Assembly: GCA_030151365.1 (NCBI GenBank)
Contig: JASLDW010000055.1
Coordinates: 1-6,258 of the forward strand
Reading direction: 5' to 3'
Length of the DNA stretch: 6,258 nucleotides
Origin: Lysobacter sp.
Lineage (GTDB): Bacteria > Pseudomonadota > Gammaproteobacteria > Xanthomonadales > Xanthomonadaceae
Below the pieces are notes generated by a model, which ran no database searches, was not told where the DNA came from, and saw nothing but the letters and a program-made list of their open reading frames with translations. Positions 1-6,258 of this stretch are shown here, one piece after another; the first letter of the stretch is position 1, and each line of letters begins with the position of its first letter. A program made the position numbers and the translations under genes.

Positions 1-557
1 CGCTGTTCGCCTGCGAGCAGGCGGGTATCCAGCCCGACCTGATGTGCGTGTCGAAGGGCCTGACCGGCGGCTTCATGCCGCTGGCGGCGACGCTGGCGAC
101 ACAGGCGATCTACGACGGCTTCCTCGACGATTCCCGCGAACGCGCCTTCCTGCATTCGCACAGCTATACCGGCAATCCGCTGGGCTGCGCCGCCGGGCTG
201 GCGTCGCTGGCGATCTTCGACGAAGACGGAGTGCTTGAACGCAATCGCACCACGGCCGCGCGCATGGGCGACTTGGCGAAGGAGATCGCCGCGCTGCCGC
301 ATGTCGCCGACGCTCGCCAATGCGGCATGGTCGTCGCGTTCGAACTCACCCGCGATGGCGACAAGGCGGCGCCATTCGATCCGTCGTTGCGCATCGGCCT
401 GCAGGCCTATCGCGCGGCACTGGCGCGCGGCGTGGTGCTGCGCCCGCTCGGCGACATCCTTTACTGGATGCCGCCCTATTGCATCGACGACGACGCACTC
501 GCGCAACTCGCCGAGGTCACCGCCGCCACCATCCGCGAGGTCACCGCATGCGCCTGA
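1..557 (+). CDS. bioA: Adenosylmethionine-8-amino-7-oxononanoate aminotransferase (BioA), C-terminal part
   Basis: BioA is a cytoplasmic PLP-dependent class III aminotransferase that makes 7,8-diaminopelargonic acid in biotin synthesis, using S-adenosylmethionine as amino donor. The gene enters from the left edge; the frame is open from base 3, giving 184 residues, under half of the usual 430-460. Seen in the sequence: the segment LFACEQAGIQPDL followed by SKGLTGG, whose Lys (codon 54-56) fits the PLP Schiff-base lysine; SHSYTGNPLGCAA, matching the family's cofactor-phosphate and small-residue loop; and VLRPLGDILYWMPPY near the C-terminus, whose Arg fits the substrate-carboxylate arginine of E. 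coli BioA. The WMPPY ending favours BioA over other class III aminotransferases. The stop TGA (555-557) lies inside the start of rsmE, so the two are probably co-transcribed. No defects are seen in the visible part. The family call is firm; the missing N-terminus cannot be judged. Confidence 0.93.
   Translation, partial: LFACEQAGIQPDLMCVSKGLTGGFMPLAATLATQAIYDGFLDDSRERAFLHSHSYTGNPLGCAAGLASLAIFDEDGVLERNRTTAARMGDLAKEIAALPHVADARQCGMVVAFELTRDGDKAAPFDPSLRIGLQAYRAALARGVVLRPLGDILYWMPPYCIDDDALAQLAEVTAATIREVTACA
537..540 (+). promoter_or_regulatory. Ribosome binding site of rsmE, inside the bioA end
   Basis: GAGG lies 7 bases before the ATG at 548, within the last codons of bioA. It supports the ATG at 548 as the rsmE start, although the same frame is open further upstream to about 320. 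The RsmE N-terminal motif MRLTRVHV begins exactly there. Confidence 0.6.
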
Positions 558-1282
558 CCCGCGTCCATGTCGATGGCGAATTGCGTACTGGCGGCGAACT
601 CGATTTGCCGGAAACACCGGCCGCGCACCTCACCCGCGTGTTGCGCCTGCAGGTCGGCGACGGCTGCGTGGTCTTCGACGGTCGCGGCCATGAAGCCGAC
701 GCGCAACTCGTCGCGATCGACAAGCGCGGCGCCCGTGTCCGGATCGGTGAAGTGCGCACGCCGGCAAACGAATCGCCCTTGCGCATCACCCTGTTGCAGG
801 GCGTGGCGCGTGGCGAGAAGATGGACCTGATCCTGCAGAAGGGCACGGAACTGGGCGTCGGCGCATTCGTGCCGGTGTTCAGCGATCGCAGCGAAGTGAA
901 GCTGGACGGCGCGCGCGCCGCCAAGCGCCTGGAACACTGGCGCGGCGTGGTGGTCTCCGCCTGCGAACAGAGCGGTCGCGCATTCATGCCAGACGTGCAG
1001 CCGCCTGCCGCGCTCGCGAATGCATTGGCGTCGCTGGCACCAGCCTCGCGATTATTGCTGGATCCGGTCGCGACGCTGAATTGCCGCACCGCCCTTGCCG
1101 CGAATCAGCGCGACATCGTGCTGGCCGTCGGTCCCGAGGGCGGCTGGTCGCCGCAGGATCGTTCGCTGCTGGAAGCGCAAGGCTTCCTCGGCGTCCGTCT
1201 CGGCCCGCGCGTGTTGCGCACGGAGACCGCCGGGCTCGCTGCGATCGCGGCGATGCAGGCCCTGTACGGCGACTTCGATTGA
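548..1282 (+). CDS. rsmE: 16S rRNA (uracil(1498)-N3)-methyltransferase RsmE
   Basis: RsmE methylates N3 of U1498 in helix 44 of 16S rRNA, near the decoding centre, using S-adenosylmethionine. The product is 244 residues, normal for the family. Residues 1-70 fit the N-terminal PUA-like RNA-binding domain (RVLRLQVGDG at 30-39, VVFDGRG at 41-47). Residues 75-240 fit the SPOUT methyltransferase fold: ARGEKMDLILQKGTELGV (87-104), SEVKLD, EQSGR (140-144), the knot loop AVGPEGGWS (193-201), and LGPRVLRTETA (218-228), the last two being the SAM-binding trefoil-knot signature. The start is the ATG at 548, chosen for its GAGG site and homologous N-terminus; it overlaps the bioA stop by 10 bases, implying coupled translation. 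The link with bioA looks like genomic convenience rather than shared pathway. All expected motifs are intact, so it is probably functional. Confidence 0.95.
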   Translation: MRLTRVHVDGELRTGGELDLPETPAAHLTRVLRLQVGDGCVVFDGRGHEADAQLVAIDKRGARVRIGEVRTPANESPLRITLLQGVARGEKMDLILQKGTELGVGAFVPVFSDRSEVKLDGARAAKRLEHWRGVVVSACEQSGRAFMPDVQPPAALANALASLAPASRLLLDPVATLNCRTALAANQRDIVLAVGPEGGWSPQDRSLLEAQGFLGVRLGPRVLRTETAGLAAIAAMQALYGDFD

Positions 1283-1295
1283 CGATTGATGCGAT

Positions 1296-1315
1296 GAAGC
1301 GGCTTACGCCGCTTC
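1296..1315. terminator. Perfect 8-bp hairpin between convergent rsmE and chpC (possible bidirectional terminator)
   Basis: GAAGCGGC (1296-1303) is the exact reverse complement of GCCGCTTC (1308-1315), with a four-base loop TTAC whose TTA is the chpC stop codon read on the minus strand. It sits where the two convergent transcripts meet, the usual place for a shared terminator. No T-run follows on either strand, so it is not a classical intrinsic terminator. It may stop RNA polymerase weakly, protect 3' ends, or merely reflect codons of the chpC tail (Pro-Glu-Ala-Ala). The hairpin is seen; the function is inferred. Confidence 0.4.
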
Positions 1316-1783
1316 GGGCAGCTCGCTGCGCAGGCGCGATTCGACCGCGTCCATGTCCGGCACCACGGCATTTTCGTCGTTGATGGCGACGCGCGCGAAG
1401 ATGCAGCTTTCCGGTTCGGAAGATTCCGCCAGCGTTTCCAGCGTCGCCTCCGACAGGCTCATCAGGCGCGGGAAGCCGTCGGCCAGGAAGGCGAAGTAAG
1501 GCAGGCGGGCATGTCCGCCCGGTGCTTTCACCACCAGCACGCGGCGGCGTCCGCCTGCCGCGGCCTGCGCGGCGGACTCGCTGCCATCCAGGCGCGAGAA
1601 GTCGACCAGCGGGACCTGCCAGCCACGCCAGCGCACGCGCCCCAGCAGCCACGCCGGCGCATTGGCGATCGGCTCGGGATCGGAATAGGACAACACTTCG
1701 GCCACGGCGGCGTTGGGCAGCAGCAACTGGCTGCCGGCCGCCTGGATCAGCACGCCACGCAGGCTGCTCGGAAGTTCGTTCAT
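1304..1783 (-). CDS. chpC: CheW-like chemosensory adaptor (ChpC-type)
   Basis: CheW domain protein of 159 residues, the size of a stand-alone CheW adaptor. Such proteins bridge a chemoreceptor and a CheA-type kinase at the inner-membrane signalling array. Seen: a CheW core from about residue 9 to 145, with the stretch PIANAPAWLLGRVRWRGWQV (38-57) matching the CheW signature, in which a Gly, an Arg-Gly turn (NLRG in E. coli, RWRG here) and VPLVD line the receptor and kinase contact face. The rest is more divergent. The start is the ATG at 1783, seven bases after the chpB stop and with GAGG five bases before it; the frame is open farther upstream but would run into chpB. Its place directly after chpA and chpB matches chpC of the Pseudomonas Pil-Chp cluster, so the symbol rests on order plus family. 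It could equally be called simply CheW. Confidence 0.83.
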   Translation of the reverse strand: MNELPSSLRGVLIQAAGSQLLLPNAAVAEVLSYSDPEPIANAPAWLLGRVRWRGWQVPLVDFSRLDGSESAAQAAAGGRRRVLVVKAPGGHARLPYFAFLADGFPRLMSLSEATLETLAESSEPESCIFARVAINDENAVVPDMDAVESRLRSELPEAA

Positions 1784-1788
1784 GACTG

Positions 1789-1792
1789 CCTC
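1789..1792 (-). promoter_or_regulatory. Ribosome binding site of chpC overlapping the chpB stop
   Basis: On the minus strand the chpB stop TGA runs into a GAGG core (TGAGG), five bases before the chpC ATG. Ribosomes finishing chpB stop on top of this site, which fits coupled translation and decides the chpC start. Confidence 0.55.
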
Positions 1793-3530
1793 ATGCGTGC
1801 CAACGGGCATTGAGTTTCTGCGCCAGCGCCAGAGGCTCGGCGATTTCGGCGCCGCGCGCGGCAACGATCGCCGGCACCGCGTGGTCGAAACAGCCATGCT
1901 CGGCCTGGGTTGCGACCCAGGCACCGGCGACCTTGAAGCGCAGTGCTTCTTCGATGAAATCGGTGGGTGCGCCGCTCAACACCAGCAACGCGCTGTCGGC
2001 GGGATCGAGCCGGGAGGTGACGTCGGTGAATCCGCGCACCTGCGGCATGTCGACGAACGCCAGTCCACTCGTCCCTTCCTCCAGGCCAACCGAGGTCGGA
2101 AGCACGTAGACGGTGTTGTCCTCCATCGCCATGCCGGCGGTCGCGAGTTTCACCTTGAGGCGGGTGGCGCGCTCCATCTGGCGCGCGAGGCGGTCGTAAT
2201 TGCCGGCGTCGAGATGCTGCTGGATCAGGATCGGGCGCGGGAAATCGGCCTGCAATTGGCCGAGCAAGGCGCGCAGCGGATCGGGACCACCGACGCCCGC
2301 GACAATCAATACCGCGCCGCGGGTTCCGATGATGCTCAGGCTCGAGGTCGTACCCCCGCTTTCGGCGACTTCCAGCCCGATGGTGCCGTCATCGATCATC
2401 GACATGCCATCCAGGCGCGAGGCGCTGCTCGCCACCGGCGGCAACTGCGGCGTCGCGGCCGGGGTGTCGTCGTGGTCGACCAGCGACCAGGTTTCATGCA
2501 GCGGCGGCGCCTTCATGTCGGGCGCGTCCATGGTTGCCGCCGAGGCCAGTTTGAGCGGCTGCGCATCGGTCGGCGCTGCCGGTTCCAGCGGGATCACGTC
2601 GGCAGGCGGATGCACGATGTCGTCGAGCGGTTCGAGCGGTTCCAGCGGAATCGCCTCGGCATCAGGCAAGTGATGCGCGGCGTCCATGAACATGGAGGGA
2701 TCGAACGCCTCGACACGATGCTCGCCGCCGCCATGCGGAATCCGCTTCACCGGCTCGAGGTAATCGAGTCCGTCGTTGGCGAAATCGACCGCAGGTGCGG
2801 GCGCTTCGTTCCCGGGGCGAACCGCAGTCCAGTCGTGGCCCTCCAGGCCCGGCGCCTGCACGTGTTGCGCGGGCGCTTCGGTCATTCCATCGAGCGGAAG
2901 GACCGGGATGTCCGTGGATGCGTCCTCGGGCGGCGCGCGCATCCCGACGATCTCGATCGGCGCCTCGACGAAATCCCGATGTTCGATGACCAGCGTTTCG
3001 ACCGCTTCCGACGCCTGCATCGCCGCGTGTTCAGGTTGCGCAACGGGTTCTTCCAGCAACATGCGCACCGACGCTTCCGGCACCGCCGGCTGGCGTTCTT
3101 CCATCGCTGGCGGCTCGGCCTTCGGCTTCAGCGCATCGCGCGGCAATGGCGCGACGAAGCCGGCGTCATCGCCGTGGCCTTCCGGCAACACGTCCTGGCT
3201 GCCGCGCAGCTTGGCCGACAGATGCCTGCCCCAACGCGCGAGATCCCAGCCCTGGCGCGACGCCAGCACGCTGGCTTCCTCGAACAGGAGTTCGATGCCG
3301 GGATCGTCGAACAAGGCATCGAAGCGCGCATCGAGCGCTTCTTCCATGCCCGATTCCATCAATACCACGACGTTGCGCGGCGACTGTGCCTGGATCTGCG
3401 CAGCATCGCCGCTCGCGGGATCCACCACCAGCGCGATGTCGGCCCCGGCTTCGCGCAGCGCCGCTTCCAGGCGATCGCGCAATTCGCCCGGACGGCCCAG
3501 TAGGACGGTGGCGCGTCGGTCAGCGCTCAC
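1791..3530 (-). CDS. chpB: CheB-like protein with degenerate receiver and a methylesterase domain lacking the catalytic Ser (ChpB-type)
   Basis: 579 residues, longer than a usual CheB (about 350). Three parts are visible. Residues 1-110 look like a receiver fold (TVLLGRPGELRDRLEAAL, then NVVVLMESGM at the third strand) but with no Asp at the phospho-acceptor place. Residues 111-400 are a Pro/Glu/Ala/Asp-rich, probably disordered linker. Residues 403-579 fit the CheB methylesterase domain, which in the family removes methyl groups from chemoreceptor glutamates. The nucleophile motif GASTGGP reads VAGVGGP here, so Gly412 replaces the Ser; His439 (QQH) and Asp524 (in LSGAPTDF, for LTGMGxDG) hold the spacing of the other triad residues. 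The protein is probably not a normal esterase. The start is a GTG (3528-3530) overlapping the chpA stop by 11 bases with no good Shine-Dalgarno, suggesting coupling. The chpB name is by position; family placement is good, activity is inferred absent. Confidence 0.85.
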   Translation of the reverse strand: MSADRRATVLLGRPGELRDRLEAALREAGADIALVVDPASGDAAQIQAQSPRNVVVLMESGMEEALDARFDALFDDPGIELLFEEASVLASRQGWDLARWGRHLSAKLRGSQDVLPEGHGDDAGFVAPLPRDALKPKAEPPAMEERQPAVPEASVRMLLEEPVAQPEHAAMQASEAVETLVIEHRDFVEAPIEIVGMRAPPEDASTDIPVLPLDGMTEAPAQHVQAPGLEGHDWTAVRPGNEAPAPAVDFANDGLDYLEPVKRIPHGGGEHRVEAFDPSMFMDAAHHLPDAEAIPLEPLEPLDDIVHPPADVIPLEPAAPTDAQPLKLASAATMDAPDMKAPPLHETWSLVDHDDTPAATPQLPPVASSASRLDGMSMIDDGTIGLEVAESGGTTSSLSIIGTRGAVLIVAGVGGPDPLRALLGQLQADFPRPILIQQHLDAGNYDRLARQMERATRLKVKLATAGMAMEDNTVYVLPTSVGLEEGTSGLAFVDMPQVRGFTDVTSRLDPADSALLVLSGAPTDFIEEALRFKVAGAWVATQAEHGCFDHAVPAIVAARGAEIAEPLALAQKLNARWHA

Positions 3531-6258
3531 CGGACAACTCGAGCAGTTCGGAGACGTTGCGCATCAGTTCCGGCTCCTGGTACGGCTTGCCCAGGTAGCG
3601 GTTGACGCCGATTTCGAAGGCGCGCTCGCGGTGCTTCTCGCCGGTACGCGAGGTGATCATGATGATCGGCACGTCGCGCAGGCGGGCATCGCGGCGCATC
3701 TGCGTCGCCAGTTCGTAACCGTCCATGCGCGGCATTTCGATGTCGAGCAGCATCAGGTCGGGCACGCGCTCGGCCATCCGCTCCAGCGCATCGACACCGT
3801 CCTTCGCGGTCATGACTTCGTAGCCGTTGCGTTCCAGCACGCGACCGGTGACCTTGCGCATGGTGACGGAATCGTCCACCACCATCACCACCGGCACCAC
3901 GTGGGCGTCGACGCCTTCGTGCGCATGCACCGGCGCTTCGACTTCGGCCTCCACTTCATGCTGCGGACGCGCGGCATAGCGACGCGCCAGCGGCGCGACG
4001 TCGAGGATGACCACGACCGAACCGTCGCCCATGACGGTGGCACCGAAAATGCCGGGGATCGACGCCAGCTGCGGACCGAGCGGCTTCACCACGATTTCGC
4101 GGTTGCCGAGGATCTGGTCGACGCCGACCGCGGCCTTCAGTTCACCCGAGCCGATCAGCAGCAGCGGTACCTGCAGGTGTTCTTCCGCCTTGAGCATCGG
4201 CTGGCCAAGCAGCAGGCCGAGATCGAAGACGGTGAATTCCTCGCTGCCGTAGCGATGCTGCGCGCCACTGGCGTAATCGCCGCGCGAGATGCGGCTGACA
4301 CCGCGCACCGAGGCGATAGGCACCGCGTAGGTGGTTTCGCCGATGCGCACGAACACCGCCTGCGTCACTGCCATCGTCTGCGGCAGGCGCAGCGAGAAGC
4401 GGGTGTTCTTGCCGACGTCGGAGGCGATGTCGAGTGAACCGCCGAGCTGGCGGATTTCGTTGTGGACCACGTCCATGCCGACGCCGCGACCGGCCAACTG
4501 GCTGACTTCGCTGGCAGTGGAGAAACCCGGTTGGAGGATGAAGCGATCGATCTCCTCGCCGGAAACCTCGGCCCCCGGTTGCAGCAGTCCGCGTTCCTCG
4601 GCGCGCGCGCGGATCGCCTTGCGATTGATGCCGGCACCGTCGTCGTGGATGGCGAGCACCACTTCCGAACCTTCGTGGCGCACGTTGATCTCGACGCGGC
4701 CTTCCTCCGGCTTGCCGGCGGCGCGGCGCGCCTTCGGCGATTCGATGCCGTGGGCGAGCGCGTTGCGCAGCACGTGTTCGAGCGGCGCGGTCATGCGCTC
4801 GAGCACGTTGCGGTCGAGTTCGTTCTCGGCGCCGCTGACCACCAGCTGGGCCTGCTTGCCGGTTTCGCCGGCGGCCTGGCGGACGACGCGACGCAGGCGC
4901 GGCAACACGGTCTCGAACGGCATCATGCGTGTGCGCATCAAGCCTTCCTGGAGATCGGTCGACACGCGCGACTGCTGGCGCAGCAGCGCTTCGTACTGGC
5001 GGGTCAGGTCTTCCAGCGAACCCTGCAGCGTCGACATGTCGGACGCCGATTCGTTGAGACCGCGAGTCAGCTGCTGCAGCGTCGAATAGCGGTCGAGTTC
5101 CAGCGGATCGAACGCCGGATCGTGCGATTCGTGCTCGCGATGGTGGCGGGCGACGATCTGCGCTTCCGTTTCCAGGTCGAGGCGGCGCAGCTGGTCGCGC
5201 AGGCGCAGGTTGGTCTGCTCCATTTCGCCCATCGCCGCGCGGAACGCACCCAGCTGCTGCTCCAGTCGCGAACGGTAGATCGCGACTTCGCCGGCGTAGT
5301 TCACCAGACGTTCGAGCAGGTCGGCGCGGATGCGCACCTGTTCCTGCGACCGCACCTGGCCGCCGTCCGCGGTTTCGCGGTCGAGCGCGGTTTCCATGAT
5401 CGGCGCCGACAGTTCCGGCAACACGACCTTCGCCGGTTCGGCGGTGGTTTCGGCGTCGGCCGGGGTGGCGAGGATGCCGCGCGCGCGCGCCGTCATCTGC
5501 GCAACCAGCTCGCCCGGCGTCTGCGAGGATTTGCGGGCGGCCACGCGCTCCGTCATCGCGCGCAGGGTATCGAGGCCGCGCTCCAGCAACGGCACGCCAT
5601 CGCTGCCGAGCTGGGTGCGATGTTCCGCCACCGATTCCAGCAGCGTTTCCATCGAGTGGCCGAGGTCGCCGATCGACATGACGCCGGCCATGCGCGCACC
5701 GCCCTTCAGGGTGTGCAGGTCGCGCTGCAGCGCCGTGACCGTCTCGAGGTCCTCGGGATTGCTGCGCAGGCGCGCCAGCAAGCCGTCGGAGTTGTCGAGC
5801 AGGTCGTTGCTTTCCTCGACGAAGATGTCGAGCAATTCGTGGTCGAGGTTGGCGGTATCGAGCGGATGCTCGGGACCGAGGTCGACGCCGTGCGTGTGCG
5901 CGGCTGCAGCCGAAGCCGGTTGCGCGGTTTCGGCGTGTTCCTCGTGCGCGACCTCCGCGGCACCGGCAATCGCTGCCGCGGTCAGTGCGGCAACGACTCC
6001 GGCGGTTTCGCCCTCGTGGGACGGCGCCTGCGCCTGTTCCTGTTCGCGGCGGGCCTGTTCGGCGTATTCGGCTTCGAGGCGCGCGTACTCGGCTTCTTCC
6101 TCGGCCTGGACGCGTGCGCGTTCGGCTTCGACGCGTTCGGCTTCGACGCGTTCGGCTTCGACGCGTTCGGCTTCGACACGTTCGGCTTCGACACGTTCGG
6201 CTTCGACACGTTCGGCTTCGACACGTTCGGCTTCGACACGTTCGGCTTCGACACGTTC
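3520..6258 (-). CDS. chpA: ChpA/PilL-type hybrid chemotaxis histidine kinase, C-terminal 912 residues
   Basis: Hybrid CheA-type kinase of the Pil-Chp system, which controls type IV pilus activity. The frame has no stop up to the right edge, so the N-terminus, with any further Hpt domains typical of these >2000-residue proteins, is outside. Residues counted from the edge: 1-46 ERVEA repeats; 47-80 a charged Glu/Arg/Gln-rich extension; 81-135 an Ala-rich linker; about 138-240 an Hpt domain with phospho-accepting His182 in HTLKGGARMAG; about 306-628 the dimerisation and kinase part, with a His-rich patch (HHREHESHDP) and FDPLELDRYS in its helices, N-box Asn499 (LRNALAHGIE), DDGAGI (539-544), GFST and GRGVGMDVV (590-598); about 629-763 a CheW-like domain; 789-909 a receiver with Asp795, Asp796, phospho-acceptor Asp839 (LLDIEMPRMDG), Thr869 and Lys891. 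All catalytic motifs are intact. A TTG at 5833-5835 could be taken as a start, but it lies at the front of the Hpt domain and the frame continues well upstream. Confidence 0.94.
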   Translation of the reverse strand, partial: ERVEAERVEAERVEAERVEAERVEAERVEAERVEAERVEAERVEAERARVQAEEEAEYARLEAEYAEQARREQEQAQAPSHEGETAGVVAALTAAAIAGAAEVAHEEHAETAQPASAAAAHTHGVDLGPEHPLDTANLDHELLDIFVEESNDLLDNSDGLLARLRSNPEDLETVTALQRDLHTLKGGARMAGVMSIGDLGHSMETLLESVAEHRTQLGSDGVPLLERGLDTLRAMTERVAARKSSQTPGELVAQMTARARGILATPADAETTAEPAKVVLPELSAPIMETALDRETADGGQVRSQEQVRIRADLLERLVNYAGEVAIYRSRLEQQLGAFRAAMGEMEQTNLRLRDQLRRLDLETEAQIVARHHREHESHDPAFDPLELDRYSTLQQLTRGLNESASDMSTLQGSLEDLTRQYEALLRQQSRVSTDLQEGLMRTRMMPFETVLPRLRRVVRQAAGETGKQAQLVVSGAENELDRNVLERMTAPLEHVLRNALAHGIESPKARRAAGKPEEGRVEINVRHEGSEVVLAIHDDGAGINRKAIRARAEERGLLQPGAEVSGEEIDRFILQPGFSTASEVSQLAGRGVGMDVVHNEIRQLGGSLDIASDVGKNTRFSLRLPQTMAVTQAVFVRIGETTYAVPIASVRGVSRISRGDYASGAQHRYGSEEFTVFDLGLLLGQPMLKAEEHLQVPLLLIGSGELKAAVGVDQILGNREIVVKPLGPQLASIPGIFGATVMGDGSVVVILDVAPLARRYAARPQHEVEAEVEAPVHAHEGVDAHVVPVVMVVDDSVTMRKVTGRVLERNGYEVMTAKDGVDALERMAERVPDLMLLDIEMPRMDGYELATQMRRDARLRDVPIIMITSRTGEKHRERAFEIGVNRYLGKPYQEPELMRNVSELLELSGER
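6124..6258 (-). repeat. 15-bp tandem repeat encoding (ERVEA)n in chpA
   Basis: Nine perfect in-register copies of a 15-base unit, GAACGTGTCGAAGCC on the coding strand, continuing to the window edge, so the true number is unknown. The six copies nearest the edge (6169-6258) are identical; the next three (6124-6168) all carry CGC instead of CGT for Arg. A partial tenth GAA and a decayed Glu/Arg/Ala/Gln-rich stretch (about 6020-6123) follow. The unit contains no stop in any of six frames, which explains the long shadow frames here. The protein would be a highly charged, probably continuous helix with Glu-Arg pairs at i/i+4 spacing. The identity at DNA level points to recent duplication rather than only selection on protein. 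Confidence 0.95.

Noticed and set aside
1713..3503. 596-codon open frame on the + strand opposite chpB
   Set aside because: It is exactly codon-for-codon antisense to chpB. In GC-rich genes the codons TTA, CTA and TCA are rare, so this opposite frame stays open by chance. The peptide is Arg/His-rich with no recognisable domain.
2776..4437. 553-codon open frame on the + strand opposite chpA and the start of chpB
   Set aside because: It is the mirror frame of chpA over most of its length, crosses two real genes, and its product is low-complexity without known motifs.
5833..5835. TTG as the start of the kinase gene
   Set aside because: The same frame is open without a stop to the window edge, and the TTG falls at the front of the Hpt helix (LDHELLDIFVEES), so it is an internal Leu codon.
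5941..6000. Possible membrane segment in the Ala/Val-rich stretch of chpA (GVVAALTAAAIAGAAEVA)
   Set aside because: It is short, mostly Ala, followed by acidic and His residues, and lies in the linker of a family of cytoplasmic kinases; a flexible Ala-rich linker is more likely.
5982..6254. Minus-strand open frame with SKPNV repeats
   Set aside because: It is the second reading frame of the 15-bp chpA repeat. The repeat has no stop in any frame, so every frame gives a pentapeptide ladder; the ERVEA frame joins directly to the Hpt and kinase domains.
6124..6258. CRISPR array or other non-coding direct-repeat array
   Set aside because: The units are 15 bases, adjoin without spacers and keep frame with chpA, so this is a coding tandem repeat.

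Overview
The window is very GC-rich, gene-dense and has no non-coding stretch over about 25 bases. The protein families and the order chpA-chpB-chpC (a Chp/Pil-Chp type IV pilus chemosensory cluster), converging on a bioA-rsmE pair, suggest a gammaproteobacterium of the Xanthomonadaceae/Lysobacteraceae type. That assignment is inferred from protein style and gene order, not from a marker gene.

Layout. On the + strand, positions 1-557 hold the C-terminal part of bioA (biotin synthesis aminotransferase). It overlaps by 10 bases the start of a complete rsmE (16S rRNA m3U1498 methyltransferase, 548-1282). A 21-base gap containing most of a perfect 8-bp hairpin separates rsmE from three minus-strand genes that run toward it. 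Read in their own direction these are: a very large hybrid histidine kinase of the ChpA/PilL type (6258 to 3520, its N-terminal part lying beyond the window), an overlapping CheB-like gene (3530 to 1791), and a CheW-like adaptor (1783 to 1304). The chpA-chpB overlap (11 bases) and the 7-base chpB-chpC gap indicate one operon with coupled translation.

How they work together. In the known Pil-Chp system, a pilus-associated chemoreceptor (PilJ) signals through CheW-type adaptors to ChpA. ChpA passes phosphate via Hpt domains to PilG/PilH-type receivers and so controls type IV pilus motor activity, twitching and cAMP-related behaviour. Only the last three genes of such a cluster are visible here.

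Points of interest. (1) ChpA carries a tandem 15-bp repeat, at least nine perfect ERVEA pentapeptides, running off the window edge just before its last Hpt domain. (2) The CheB-like protein appears to have lost the catalytic serine of the methylesterase (Gly at that place) while keeping the His and Asp. Its N-terminal receiver-like domain has no recognisable phospho-acceptor Asp, and the two are joined by a roughly 290-residue Pro/Glu/Ala-rich linker. It may therefore be a structural or regulatory pseudo-enzyme rather than a working methylesterase. I see no mobile element, CRISPR array, tRNA or rRNA in the window, and no wholly new multi-gene system.
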